DNA of 64,000 nt from Bremerella cremea (GCF_003335505.1 NZ_QPEX01000046.1:310001-374000); one strand, 5' to 3'; positions 35,546 through 45,315 are shown, numbered from the stretch's first letter. Notes: a model not told the origin generated them from the letters alone. Translations and numbers: made by a program.

Positions 35546-36760
35546 ATGGCTATCGATTGCCAGACACCTAACGCAAAATTTATTGCGGAACAAGTTATTA
35601 CAACTCAAGCAGCCAACTGGCGAGTCGAACACGTCACCGACCTCAGCCCGGAAGATCCTTTATGGACCCAATGGGAAGAACTCGCCGGTTCGCGACTCTT
35701 TCTGGCGCCACGTTGGTTGATGCCCTGGTGGCGTGCCTATCGCGCACCAGGCTCGCAACTGCTGCTGCTTACGGTGCGTAACGCTCAAGACGAACTTATT
35801 GGCCTGGCTCCTTGGTTTCTGCAACGTACCTGGCTAAGCGGTAACAAGTTGCAATCGCTCGGCTGCGGCCTGGCTTGCACCGATTACATGTCGATCTTAA
35901 CTCAGCCTCACAAGGAAGAAGCGGTCCTTTCCGCTCTGGCCGAGTACCTGAAGCAGCGCATGCCTCAAATCGATCACATCTATCTGGAAGGCATCGAAGC
36001 AGACAACCTTACCATGGGGCGTTTCGCCCAGATCATGGCCACCCAGTACGGCTATCAGTCTCGCGACGTCGAATGCCTCGATTGCTTTCGACTGCCTCTG
36101 CCCGCCGATTGGGAAACCTGGGTCATGCAGCTTTCCCGCTCGCGTCGTCGCCGCGTTCGCCAGTTGTGGCGTGATCAATTTGATACCGGCAAAGCGGTCA
36201 TCAAAGTGGCCCACGACGAAAACACTTTGGCGGAAGGCTTCGAAATTCTGGTCGACCTGCATCAACGCCGCCAGAACGCGATCGGCCATCCTGGTTCGTT
36301 TGCCTCGAAGGCGTTCTATGAATTCCTGTGGGAGGCCGCGCAGCGACACTTGGCTTCCGGTCAACTGCGTCTGCAATGGGTTGAACTGGAAGGCAAACCG
36401 GTCGCCGCGCAGCTCGATCTGCAAGAGGGTGATACGCTGCTCGACTATTGCTCTGGCATTGCAATCGATTGCGAATACGCCCGACCAGGCTGGCTCGGTG
36501 TAACGGCCGGCATTCGTCACGCAATCGAAAGCGGCCGCACCACGTTTGACTTCCTGCGGGGGGACGAAAGCTATAAAAGCCATTGGCGAGCCGAGCCGGT
36601 CAAGATGATCCACCTTGATCTGGTTCCCCCGACGTTCAAAGGACGCATGCTGGCCCGGCTACGCGCCACGCTCGGGCACGCCAAGGCACTTGCCAAGCGT
36701 CTGCTACGACCGACCGCAAAACCGGAACAATCGGCCACCAACGGCGAAGACGATTCATAA
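35546..36760 (+). CDS. GNAT acyltransferase (CelD/BcsL-like)
   Basis: 404 residues from ATG 35546; an in-frame ATG at 35480 would add 22. The sequence resembles the FemAB/CelD branch of the GNAT fold: FLAPRWLMPWWRAY near the N-terminus, LSRSRRRRVRQLWRD in the middle, then QWVELEGKPVAAQLDL, YCSGIAIDCEYARPGWLG and TFDFLRGDESYKSHW. Relatives are found near cellulose and exopolysaccharide genes and modify cell-envelope polymers. No such cluster is seen here. Cytoplasmic, no signal peptide. Confidence 0.8.
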   Translation: MAIDCQTPNAKFIAEQVITTQAANWRVEHVTDLSPEDPLWTQWEELAGSRLFLAPRWLMPWWRAYRAPGSQLLLLTVRNAQDELIGLAPWFLQRTWLSGNKLQSLGCGLACTDYMSILTQPHKEEAVLSALAEYLKQRMPQIDHIYLEGIEADNLTMGRFAQIMATQYGYQSRDVECLDCFRLPLPADWETWVMQLSRSRRRRVRQLWRDQFDTGKAVIKVAHDENTLAEGFEILVDLHQRRQNAIGHPGSFASKAFYEFLWEAAQRHLASGQLRLQWVELEGKPVAAQLDLQEGDTLLDYCSGIAIDCEYARPGWLGVTAGIRHAIESGRTTFDFLRGDESYKSHWRAEPVKMIHLDLVPPTFKGRMLARLRATLGHAKALAKRLLRPTAKPEQSATNGEDDS

Positions 36761-36856
36761 CCAGGCTCAACCGAATCGCCATCGCCAACCGATGAAACAG
36801 AACAGCAAGCCAGCTAGCAGCGACTTCCTGTTCTCCCTGTCGGTAATGGAACAGCC

Positions 36857-37156
36857 ATGAAACAAAAGGCCTGGGCGATTCATTTCATCTATGCCGGCAT
36901 CATCCTCCTACTTGCCGGAGGCCAGATGTACGCGGTGGAATCGTACCAATTGACCCCTTCGGCGACCAAGTTCCTGGCCCATAACGTCGGCCCTGGTCCC
37001 GAGACCACGCGGGGTGCGTTGAACCACTTGGTTGTCAACAGCGGAGCCCAAGTTCGCGAAACCATCACTCTACCCAATTGGATTGCCTGGGCGTCACTCA
37101 GCGCTGGCGCTATCCTAGCCGTTCACGGCGGCCTGCTGGTCGCCCATAAGAAGTAA
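36857..37156 (+). CDS. Small two-helix membrane protein
   Basis: 99 residues with an N-terminal helix (FIYAGIILLLAGGQMYA), an exposed loop of about 45 residues with TETITLPNW-like character, and a C-terminal helix (WASLSAGAILAVHGGLLV). No family recognised. A 22-codon ORF (36792-36860) ends over its start by four bases and could be a coupled leader, though it may be chance. Confidence 0.7.
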   Translation: MKQKAWAIHFIYAGIILLLAGGQMYAVESYQLTPSATKFLAHNVGPGPETTRGALNHLVVNSGAQVRETITLPNWIAWASLSAGAILAVHGGLLVAHKK

Positions 37157-37645
37157 CGGACTTGGAATTTTTCTTTGGCGATGCCTTCTTAAACCTGAGA
37201 CGACTCTTCGGCAAACGAAGACTCGCTGGGCGTGGTGCTGCCCAACCTCTTCGGAGCAGCAGCGTTTTAAAAGCCTCTGCCCATCGCATAACTGTTCGCT
37301 ACGAGCACTCCTCCCACCCGCTTTCAGGTGTCTTGCTTAGGCGCGAGGTGAGCGATGACCTCTTCCCCACAAGCTTGAAATGCCTGGTCTAAAACGGCTA
37401 CTCAAGGGAACCTCGCCTACTCACCCCTCACTAGCGTGTGACATCATTTCCGCGACCTATAGTATGAAAATCACGTATTCATTGAGATGAGATAGTTGTT
37501 GAAACGAATTTATCGGATTCAGTGGCGGACTGGGCCCCTTTAGCTTGCGTTTAAGTGGTTGCGGACCGCACATGAGGGGAGTAAGACTGCTATAATGCGG
37601 TGATAGGCGGACCTTCCCTGCGGCATCTACTAAAGAGAGACCATT
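37157..37645. other. Intergenic region upstream of ptsI
   Basis: About 490 bases with no convincing gene; one 76-codon ORF here has poor composition. A TATAAT hexamer at 37591-37596, 50 bases before the ptsI start, may be its -10 box; no good -35 was found. Confidence 0.45.
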
Positions 37646-39424
37646 GTGTCGGGAATGGAAAAAGGTTTAGCGGTGTCTCCGGGCATCGCCATTGGGGTGG
37701 CATATTGCATCCTAGAGATCTTCGTAAACCCAGACCGGAAACGGTTAGAAGAGCACGAAGTGAACAAGGAACTTGCGCGCTACGAACAAGCTCGCGAACG
37801 GACCGCAGTCGATTTAGCGGCGCTGCAAGCCAAGGTGGAAGAGCAAATCGGCAAGAGCGAAGCGGCCATCTTCGCCGTTCACCAGACGATTCTGCGCGAC
37901 CCGGCGTTTACCAACAAAGTGCGTCACTGGATCGTGGAAGAACACCTCACTGCTGCAGGGGCCCTGCATCGTCTGCTGGAAGAATACACGACCATTTTCT
38001 CGAAGACAGGCGACGAGTACCTGCAGGAACGGCTCAACGATATTCGCGACGTGGTCGTTCGTTTAAGTGCCTACCTTTCCGATGTCCTGAACGAGGCTGA
38101 AGAGTCTGGTCTGAACGGGCCGCTCATTGTAATTGCGGACGAATTGTTGCCCTCACAAGCGGTTGCCCTGGGGGAAGCAGACGTGCATGGCATTGTGACG
38201 CAAGCCGGTAGCCAAACCAGCCACGCAGCGTTGATCGCGCGTAGCCGCGGTATCCCAGCAGTGAGCGGTGTCAGTGGGCTGCTTCGCAAAGTGAAGACCG
38301 GCGATACCGTCGTTGTGAACGGAAGCGAGGGGATCGTTTCGATCAACCCAGAATCGGAGGAACTAGCCGCCTATCGCAAGCTGGAACGCGAGTTCTTCCA
38401 TCTGAAAGACCAACTAGCCGCCAATCGCGATCACCCTGCCGTCACCCGCGATGGCACCGCGCTGAAACTATTGGCCAATATCAACAACGTGAAAGATGTT
38501 GAGTCCGCCGTGGCAATGGGCGCCGCTGGCGTGGGATTGTACCGCACCGAGTATCTGTATCTGACGCACGAAAATGTCCCGGACGAAGACGAACAGTTTG
38601 CCGTTTACCGCGAGATTTTACAGAAGTCGCCCCAGCATCACATCACGATTCGCACGCTCGATATTGGGGGGGACAAGACGGTCGCTTACTTGGGGCATAA
38701 TCACAACGAAGCGAACCCATTTATGGGCTGGCGGAGCATCCGCCTATCGTTCGAACACCCCGAGTTCTTCATGTCGCAGCTCCGCGCCATCATGCGCTGC
38801 GCGGCAGAGCTGAAGCCTGGGGAAGCGGGAGAAGTGAACATGCTTTTCCCCATGATCACCAACGTCGAAGAAATGCGCAAAGCTCGCCATTTGGTTCGCA
38901 AAGCCGAGAAGTCGCTCGACGAACGCGGTGTACCACGCGGCCAGATCAAAGTGGGCATGATGCTGGAAGTCCCCGCTGCGGCAGTTGCCATTCACCACCT
39001 CTTAGAACTGGTCGACTTCGTTTCGATCGGTTCAAACGACTTAGTGCAATACTTAACGGCAGCCGATCGCGATAATCCCAAAGTCAGCGGGCTCTGCCAG
39101 CCGTTGTCGCCGGCGGTGGTCATCACACTCAAGTATGTGATCGAGGCGTGCAATCAAGCCAACATTCCGGTCACGCTGTGCGGCGAGATGGCCGGCCAGC
39201 CGCGAGCGTTTCTCCTTCTTTTGGGAATGGGGCTCCGCAGCTTTAGCATGAGCCCGGCTTTCATCCCTACCATTAAAGAACTAGCCAATCTAGCCACCGT
39301 CGAGCACGCCCAAAGGGTGGTCGAGAAGGTCATGGAGATGAAAACGACCAATCAGGTGAAGCGGTATCTCCGCATGGAATTGGAAGCAATCTCACCCGAT
39401 ATCGCCCGTCTCGATACCGAATAA
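37646..39424 (+). CDS. ptsI: Phosphoenolpyruvate-protein phosphotransferase (PTS enzyme I)
   Basis: 592 residues, the usual enzyme I length. The phosphorylated His lies in GSQTSHAALIARSRGIPAV (about residue 192). The PEP-binding barrel has GLYRTEYLY, NPFMGWRSIR, MLEVPAAA, IGSNDLVQY and the C-terminal VTLCGEMAG cysteine. It takes phosphate from PEP and passes it to HPr. GTG 37646 is chosen because AAAGAGAGA lies about 6 bases upstream; ATG 37655 is the alternative. No HPr or sugar-specific PTS component is nearby. Confidence 0.94.
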   Translation: MSGMEKGLAVSPGIAIGVAYCILEIFVNPDRKRLEEHEVNKELARYEQARERTAVDLAALQAKVEEQIGKSEAAIFAVHQTILRDPAFTNKVRHWIVEEHLTAAGALHRLLEEYTTIFSKTGDEYLQERLNDIRDVVVRLSAYLSDVLNEAEESGLNGPLIVIADELLPSQAVALGEADVHGIVTQAGSQTSHAALIARSRGIPAVSGVSGLLRKVKTGDTVVVNGSEGIVSINPESEELAAYRKLEREFFHLKDQLAANRDHPAVTRDGTALKLLANINNVKDVESAVAMGAAGVGLYRTEYLYLTHENVPDEDEQFAVYREILQKSPQHHITIRTLDIGGDKTVAYLGHNHNEANPFMGWRSIRLSFEHPEFFMSQLRAIMRCAAELKPGEAGEVNMLFPMITNVEEMRKARHLVRKAEKSLDERGVPRGQIKVGMMLEVPAAAVAIHHLLELVDFVSIGSNDLVQYLTAADRDNPKVSGLCQPLSPAVVITLKYVIEACNQANIPVTLCGEMAGQPRAFLLLLGMGLRSFSMSPAFIPTIKELANLATVEHAQRVVEKVMEMKTTNQVKRYLRMELEAISPDIARLDTE

Positions 39425-39585
39425 GGGGCAAAGCCAACTCGTCGCACTAATTTTACTGAATAGGGGGCTTGGGGTGCATGGATAAATTGAGGAAAATCTG
39501 ACTGTCAACGCAGCTTGACGCGACGAGAGAGCTATACTTTCGCGTCCTTTGATTCTGATGATTGATAGAGAAAGGTTTACCCCCT

Positions 39586-39798
39586 ATGACTCCTTCTTCC
39601 CGCATGAATGTGTTGTGCAGCTTGGCTATGGTAAGCATGGTTTGGTTTGGTTTCCAAGCAACCAACCTCAACGGAATGTCGCGTGTTCAGTACCGTACGC
39701 AAGTTCGCTCGATGCCGTTGCTCGAACGCCCGAACCGACCTGGTCACTTCTACGGCAATAATGTCCGTCGTGTCCACCACTGGCGTCACGGCCGCTAA
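39586..39798 (+). CDS. Small secreted basic protein
   Basis: 70 residues: N-terminal hydrophobic signal (MNVLCSLAMVSMVWFGFQA) and an Arg/His/Asn-rich mature part (RPNRPGHFYGNNVRRVHHW). ATG 39586 is preceded by GAAAGG about 10 bases upstream. No family recognised. The basic, Arg/His-rich tail could bind polyanions or metal; this is speculation. It stands alone between ptsI and the convergent glycerate kinase gene. Confidence 0.6.
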   Translation: MTPSSRMNVLCSLAMVSMVWFGFQATNLNGMSRVQYRTQVRSMPLLERPNRPGHFYGNNVRRVHHWRHGR

Positions 39799-39905
39799 GC
39801 CAACAACCATTTCCCCCCTAATGAATAACAAGATGGCCGCAACCGAACAGGTACCGGCCATCTTGGCGTTTCTTGCTTGGATAACGGGGCAGCTCACATC
39901 CAAAG

Positions 39906-41285
39906 CTACTTTGGCTGCGGTTGAATTCGGTCGACCACGACCACGCGGATATCGCATACGTTGGTATGGGTCGGACCGGTTTGAATTAAGCGGGCCAGGG
40001 GCTGGAAGAAGTGATAGGCGTCGTTTCTGGTCAGGTAAGCGGCCGGATCGAGGCTGCTCGTTTGCATCGTTCGCAGCGCCGGCCCATCCATCCAAGCCCC
40101 GGCTGCGTCGGTCGGGCCGTCTTCGCCATCGGTGCCGCCACTCAAGATGGCGATTCCATCCAGACCCTTTTGTGCGAGGGCATCCACGGTGGCGGCCAAA
40201 ACTAACTGTTGGTTTCTTCCCCCTAGTCCTCGCTCAGACTCAGCGGCCAGCTTTACGACCGGTTCTCCCCCGGTGATCAGGCAATCGGGGCCTGCTTCGT
40301 TTTGCATCTTATAGGCCATCTTCAGCAGGTGCCGTCCGATCTCTTCGGCTTGCCCTTCCATGCTGGTCGCACAGTGCATCACGTGCGAGTAACCACGTTT
40401 TTCCGCTTCGATCCCTGCCGCATCAACCGCGACCGCATTGTTGCCAATCACATAGTTTGCCACGCTGCAAGACGTATGGGCAACGTCCTGCGAGTAACGC
40501 TTCGCTTTGGCGGTTAGTCCCTTCATAATCGCCGCAAACTTTGGCTCGCGATCGGCCCCAAGTTCTTCAAGCACGGCCAACGCATCGTCAGCCGTCGTAG
40601 AATTGGGCACCGTCGGGCCGGAAGCAATCACGTCGAGCGGGTCGCCAAGTACGTCCGAGATAATCAAGCTGACCAGATTGCCCGCTTGGCAGTGCCTTGC
40701 CAGGCCGTGCCCTTTAAAGCGGCTTAGCTGTTTGCGAACGGTATTGAGCTGTTCGATGTTGGCACCGGCACCGCTCAGGAACTTGGTGATCTCTTGTTTT
40801 TCGCCCAGGCTCACACCATCAATCGGGGCTGGCAACAAAGCCGAGCCCCCGCCAGAAATCAAACAGATGCACAGATCATCCGCCGTCATCGCTTCCGCCA
40901 TCTGCAAAATCTGCCGCGTGATTTCCACCCCTTCGAGCGTGGGCGAGTTCTGTCCGGCAGGACGCCCTGCTTTTAGCTTGATATGCGAAAGCTCTTGCAC
41001 GCAATCTCCAGGCACGCTGAGTAAACCGCACACCTTCTTTTCGTCGAGCAGTTTCTCTCCGAGCGCCTTTTGCAAACCGATTGCCATCCCGGCGCCTGCT
41101 TTGCCGCCGCCAACGACAAAAATTCGCTCAATCGCAGGTAAATGAAACTCGGACTCCCCGACGTACAGCGTTTCGCCCACCACTTCTACCGCGTCGTAAA
41201 CTAACTGGTCACTTCGAACCGCGTCGACACCAGCTTGCCAGATGGCTTGGATATCCTCGGCAAGTTGCTCAGGCAGGCGTTTCAT
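39906..41285 (-). CDS. Glycerate kinase (GckA/TtuD type, DUF4147-MOFRL)
   Basis: 459 residues. The N-terminal domain has IFVVGGGKAGAGMAIGL and CLISGGGSALLPAP; the C-terminal MOFRL domain has GGRNQQLVLAATVDAL and SGGTDGEDGPTDAAGA. It phosphorylates D-glycerate to 2-phosphoglycerate, linking glyoxylate/glycerate metabolism to glycolysis. ATG 41285 is preferred over 41327 because GAGGT lies about 8 bases upstream. It follows the small membrane protein gene by 48 bases on the same strand. Confidence 0.92.
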   Translation of the reverse strand: MKRLPEQLAEDIQAIWQAGVDAVRSDQLVYDAVEVVGETLYVGESEFHLPAIERIFVVGGGKAGAGMAIGLQKALGEKLLDEKKVCGLLSVPGDCVQELSHIKLKAGRPAGQNSPTLEGVEITRQILQMAEAMTADDLCICLISGGGSALLPAPIDGVSLGEKQEITKFLSGAGANIEQLNTVRKQLSRFKGHGLARHCQAGNLVSLIISDVLGDPLDVIASGPTVPNSTTADDALAVLEELGADREPKFAAIMKGLTAKAKRYSQDVAHTSCSVANYVIGNNAVAVDAAGIEAEKRGYSHVMHCATSMEGQAEEIGRHLLKMAYKMQNEAGPDCLITGGEPVVKLAAESERGLGGRNQQLVLAATVDALAQKGLDGIAILSGGTDGEDGPTDAAGAWMDGPALRTMQTSSLDPAAYLTRNDAYHFFQPLARLIQTGPTHTNVCDIRVVVVDRIQPQPK

Positions 41286-41333
41286 GGCGTAACCTCGGTT
41301 GGGGCCGCAAGGCGGACCAGAAAACAAATTGAT

Positions 41334-41924
41334 CTAGGAAATCCGCACGATATCGGTCCACTGCTGCTTTTGCTGAACCGTAATTTGTCCCAACGGGTTG
41401 TCGTCGTCGGCACAACAGACCAAGCCAATGAGGTAGCCGGTTCCCTGGTAATCGGCTCGGCCAGATAACGCCAACCAGGGCGTCCCTTCACCATGCTGCC
41501 CCGGTAGGTTGGCCTGCGAAAAGAAACGTTGCGAGAATCCCTTCGTACTCATTTGGCCCGGCCAACGATAGACATCTGGGCGATGAGCCCGGACGACCGA
41601 CATCATGTGGGGTAAGAAGTGGTCCATCAGGCCGCGCAAGGTTTCTTCACTGATCAAGTCGTGCCCCCTGCCAGCCTGGGCGACAACGATCGCTACGATT
41701 CGAACCGGCACGTTATAAACGCGAACGTCGGGTCCTAGAAGCGACTTTGGCCCCGAGGGGATCAGCGGATCGATGGCGATTTCCACCGGGTCGACTTCCG
41801 GAGGGAGATCCTTCTTGGGCAGCACATAAAAGTAGAAGATCAGGCCCACAACAAGCAGCCCAATAATCAACCCCAGCAGCATCGGCGGCGGCACGCCCCA
41901 ATCAGCCAACAGCAACACAGGCAA
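41334..41924 (-). CDS. Hypothetical membrane-anchored protein
   Basis: 196 residues: an N-terminal membrane helix (MLLGLIIGLLVVGLIFYFYVL) and a soluble domain with VRIVAIVVAQAGRGHDLI and FLPHMMSVVRAHRPDVYRW. TTG 41924 has GAGGA upstream; GTG 41918 or ATG 41882 are alternatives. No family recognised. Probably co-transcribed with the glycerate kinase gene, and lies downstream of the 910-residue protein with 104 bases between them. Confidence 0.72.
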   Translation of the reverse strand: MPVLLLADWGVPPPMLLGLIIGLLVVGLIFYFYVLPKKDLPPEVDPVEIAIDPLIPSGPKSLLGPDVRVYNVPVRIVAIVVAQAGRGHDLISEETLRGLMDHFLPHMMSVVRAHRPDVYRWPGQMSTKGFSQRFFSQANLPGQHGEGTPWLALSGRADYQGTGYLIGLVCCADDDNPLGQITVQQKQQWTDIVRIS

Positions 41925-42028
41925 GCACTCAGTCCTCAGAAGAAATCAAGATGCGGCGAAGATGGCCTCTCGATCGTAGCGAATCGACCTGCCTGATCGC
42001 AACTCCCCGGCTGGGAACTTCACGACGT

Positions 42029-44761
42029 TTACGGTTGAAGCGTTTGAAAACGATTGTCATCCGCCCCGGTTTCGAAGCCAGGGGCGATCTCTGGCCCACG
42101 TGCCTGTTCGTAAATCTGGACCGTTACATCATCCAGAAACACTTCCCCTTGGTCAGCCAGTTCAAAAGTCAGCAGCATGGTATCGTTCTCGCCGGTCGCT
42201 CGAATCAGCGTAAACTCGGTCCACTCGCTCGCCTCCTTGAGATGCAGCCCTAGCTCGCGTCCGCCTAGCGAATCGTGGATTAGTACGCCGCCCGATTCGT
42301 CCGAGAGTTTCTTGGGAATGCGAATCCAGCCACGAATTAAAACTAGCCGATCATGCTCTAAACGCACCGGAGCGCTGCGAATCGCGATCGGCGCTTGCTC
42401 GGGGCGGGCATACAAACCTTGAGCGTCCGGTTTCACGCGCATCGCCACCGCATAATTGCCACCGTGCGGCTCTTGCGGCGTGAACTCGACTTCCGAATTA
42501 AAGCCTGGCTGCGGCGTCCGTTCTTGCACCCAACCACTGCTTAGCAGGAACGACGGGTCTTCCATCGCTCCGCCTGGCAAGATGTTGCCACCAGGACGCA
42601 GGTACTGCAAGTTGCCTTGCAAACGCGAAGCAAAAGGTATCAGGTCGTACGACACCAACGTCGGATTGGTAAGCGGATAGCGATACTGCGCAGCTAACTG
42701 TTGCCACTGAATTTTCTGCACGCGGGCCACCTTGTTCTCGGCTTGCACGGCAAGGCGATAAGCTTCTTGCAAGTTCTCAGCTTCGTACATCCGCTCGGCC
42801 TCGCGAACCTCTGCCCAGGCCTGATTGATTCCGCGGGTGATCGCAGGGGATTGGGTCGGCGACTCGAGCGCACGTCGCACACTTTCGGCCAGGTTAAATT
42901 CATGCTGAGCAATATCGATCCGCAATTTCACCAGCGCCGCGCGATGCTCTTCGCTACGACGGTAAAGGTCGCGAATCACACGTTGGTCTTGGGTTAGCAC
43001 GACGAGCGAAACGTGTTCCATCTGGTCGAGATGAATCTGCATGTCCCCCAGTCCGCGGCTTTGCTCTACCCAGTGAATGCCAGAGTCGCCAATCAAACGC
43101 GCCTCGGATGCCATAGGCACCCCTCGCACGCGGACGGTTACTTTTTTTCGTTCAGGGATCGGATCGATCACCAAGTGATCTTGCGGCGCGGTCCGAACGG
43201 CGATCAACAAAATCGCCGTATCGGTCGCCATCAACGAAACATGAACATTCGGATCGCTACACTCGGCCCCATCCATCCTGCGGCCAGCGGCCACCCATGG
43301 TTCGATCATATCGAGCCGACGATTGATGAGTTCTAACGCCAAACCTCGCGCGGCATTGGTGGGATGTTCGGCATTGAGTGGCTCGTTGCTTTCAAACAAC
43401 ACGCCGCGTACCCCACTGGCGACCGCCAGAAAGGTGGCTTTCTCTAATTGAACCGGCTGAAAACTAATTGGTACTTGCGACTGCTGTGCTAAGAGTGATA
43501 CCTGACGCTGCGTGTTGGGGCTGAACTGGGTGGGAATCACCCCCCAACGAATCGCATTCGGCGAAGCAAACAAGCCCCACGATTCCATCCACTTGGCATA
43601 ATCCTCTAACGGCTGCGAGGTTCCCAAGGTCGTGCGGCGCGTGGCGATCACGTCGCTGTGTTGGCTAAAATCGCGGATTCGGTTTTGCGTGATCGCTAAA
43701 ATCGGGCGAGGCTTGGCTCCATCGAGCAAACGCAAATCGGAAGCCCGGATCGCGAAGTCAGAGAACGCATCTTCGCCACCGGTCACCGGCAATTCCCAGG
43801 CCAGGACAGCCGATTGATCTGCCGGCGATTGATCTTCAGGAGGGGAACTGACGCTCCACATGTTGTAACGCAACAACTCTTTCTGTAGCTGCGAAGAAGG
43901 TGCCTGGCTGGTCCGTATCGCCGTAAAGCCAAGCCGCCGCAGCAAGCCGAGAGGCTCGCCGTTGTAGTCGATGATGCGTGGCACTTCCGGATGATCGTTG
44001 ACCTCGATCACCTGGCCGTTGGTCGTCGAATCAGAACGTTGGGGGGCAAGTTGCACGTTGACACCGGTGGTGCCTGGCATCCCTCGCAAACCTCCTGGGG
44101 TTTCAGGACGCTGGGTTATCGTGGCTGTCTGCTCCACGTTCAGCATTCCTTCTCCCTCCAACTGGTCGATCTGCACATTGACCGGGCCAGGTTTGGTATA
44201 AAGGTTCAGCACGACGTAATCGACATACGCTTCGCGCTGGTCGAACTGCGCACCATGCTCGCTGCGGAGGGCTGCCACTTGTTGGCGAACTTGTTCGTCA
44301 ATGTTGCGAATCCCTAGCGCGTTCCAGCGGTTTGGCTCGCGATTGCGGTCGCCAAATACCAGCGTGACACGAGGATAGCCCGTTTGCGGATCGATCGCAC
44401 GGGGAAAAACCACCCGAGCAGCGACCTGAATCCCTTGCCGATCAGTTTTGACCCAGACCGAGTATTTCAGGTCGGTCACCACACGCGCCGGGGGAACTGG
44501 ATGTCCGAAGTAGGCATGCGTACCGGTGCCACAGTTCAGGCTGATCAGTTCGCTGCTGGCCCCGAAGTGTGAATCACCCACCTTGCGCTGATGAGCAACC
44601 AAGTTGGCGTTCGCATCGTTAGGCATTCGCACCCAAGTCGTCTGAGCCGATTCAAAGTCGTCGATGACGTCTGCCAGCGCGCAGCAAGGCAAGATGATGC
44701 CCAAAAGCAACATCGCCATCAGAGGCACGAGAATCTTGTTTGTCGCGTGACCGATTCGCAC
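42029..44761 (-). CDS. Large exported protein with carbohydrate-binding-like ends
   Basis: 910 residues with a signal peptide (ILVPLMAMLLLGIILPCCALA). The N-terminal region (DVIDDFESAQTTWV onward) and the C-terminal region (PGGAMEDPSFLLSSGWVQ; GEVFLDDVTVQIYEQ) look like the jelly-roll sugar-binding folds common in planctomycete secreted proteins. The middle (FTAIRTSQAPSSQLQKELL; GLFASPNAIRWGVIP) may be a degenerate TIM-barrel. A coiled-coil stretch lies near 640-700. GTG 44761 is supported by AAGGAA. No catalytic motif identified. Function unknown; possibly glycan binding or processing. Confidence 0.75.
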   Translation of the reverse strand: MRIGHATNKILVPLMAMLLLGIILPCCALADVIDDFESAQTTWVRMPNDANANLVAHQRKVGDSHFGASSELISLNCGTGTHAYFGHPVPPARVVTDLKYSVWVKTDRQGIQVAARVVFPRAIDPQTGYPRVTLVFGDRNREPNRWNALGIRNIDEQVRQQVAALRSEHGAQFDQREAYVDYVVLNLYTKPGPVNVQIDQLEGEGMLNVEQTATITQRPETPGGLRGMPGTTGVNVQLAPQRSDSTTNGQVIEVNDHPEVPRIIDYNGEPLGLLRRLGFTAIRTSQAPSSQLQKELLRYNMWSVSSPPEDQSPADQSAVLAWELPVTGGEDAFSDFAIRASDLRLLDGAKPRPILAITQNRIRDFSQHSDVIATRRTTLGTSQPLEDYAKWMESWGLFASPNAIRWGVIPTQFSPNTQRQVSLLAQQSQVPISFQPVQLEKATFLAVASGVRGVLFESNEPLNAEHPTNAARGLALELINRRLDMIEPWVAAGRRMDGAECSDPNVHVSLMATDTAILLIAVRTAPQDHLVIDPIPERKKVTVRVRGVPMASEARLIGDSGIHWVEQSRGLGDMQIHLDQMEHVSLVVLTQDQRVIRDLYRRSEEHRAALVKLRIDIAQHEFNLAESVRRALESPTQSPAITRGINQAWAEVREAERMYEAENLQEAYRLAVQAENKVARVQKIQWQQLAAQYRYPLTNPTLVSYDLIPFASRLQGNLQYLRPGGNILPGGAMEDPSFLLSSGWVQERTPQPGFNSEVEFTPQEPHGGNYAVAMRVKPDAQGLYARPEQAPIAIRSAPVRLEHDRLVLIRGWIRIPKKLSDESGGVLIHDSLGGRELGLHLKEASEWTEFTLIRATGENDTMLLTFELADQGEVFLDDVTVQIYEQARGPEIAPGFETGADDNRFQTLQP

Positions 44762-44884
44762 GCTGGATGTTTCCTTATAACAACACGTTGTTTCCTCGGT
44801 CGTAAGTCGTGCTTGTACTGGGATTTAGATTCCATTTCCAGATCAATCGTGGGGCAAAAATACAACATGTCGCCTTGCCACCAC

Positions 44885-44919
44885 TTTTTCGTGAAATCCG
44901 TAAGTTGTTTCACGAAAAA
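44885..44919. promoter_or_regulatory. Palindromic hairpin between divergent genes
   Basis: Perfect 12-base inverted repeat tttttcgtgaaa / tttcacgaaaaa with an 11-base loop, in the divergent region between the 910-residue protein (minus) and the gene at 45016 (plus). Position and symmetry suggest an operator or a hairpin in a leader. Confidence 0.5.
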
Positions 44920-45015
44920 CACTTAGAGAATAATCGCAACATGCCAGCACGATCGTGGCACGGCGGGTGCAAATAATCGTGTCAGAAGCGAACAACACAA
45001 TTGCGGAGAAACATC

Positions 45016-45315
45016 ATGAGCCACGCCAACCAACCTATCGACGAACAAGCCGCCGCCCAAGAAGAACTGCCGAAGGATCTGGTCGAGCTGGCAATTATGA
45101 TCGCTAAGCTGCCGAGCGAGCATCGCGACGTGCTGGAGCCAGCGGTCAATAAAGTGATCGAAAACAGCCGTCGTCGTCGCCGTATCTACACCCTGGTTCA
45201 AGAAGCGTTGAGCCAATTGCGGTTAGATATGAAGTACCTGATGTTCGACCTGGAAGCGACCCGCCGCGAACGTGACCACTACAAAGCTGAGTCTGGCGGA
45301 CACGACGAAGAGTAA
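45016..45315 (+). CDS. Small acidic helical protein
   Basis: 99 residues, all predicted helical, with LPKDLVELAIMIAKLPSEHR, a basic patch ENSRRRRRIY and DMKYLMFDLEATRRERD. ATG 45016 follows GGAGAAA at good spacing. No signal peptide or membrane segment. I do not recognise a family. The charged helices could dimerise or bind nucleic acid, but nothing proves it. It is followed by a strong terminator. Confidence 0.72.
   Translation: MSHANQPIDEQAAAQEELPKDLVELAIMIAKLPSEHRDVLEPAVNKVIENSRRRRRIYTLVQEALSQLRLDMKYLMFDLEATRRERDHYKAESGGHDEE

Noticed and set aside
37162..37392. 76-codon ORF after the small membrane protein
   Set aside because: Starts five bases after a stop without a Shine-Dalgarno sequence and reads like random translation (many Arg, Ser, Leu).
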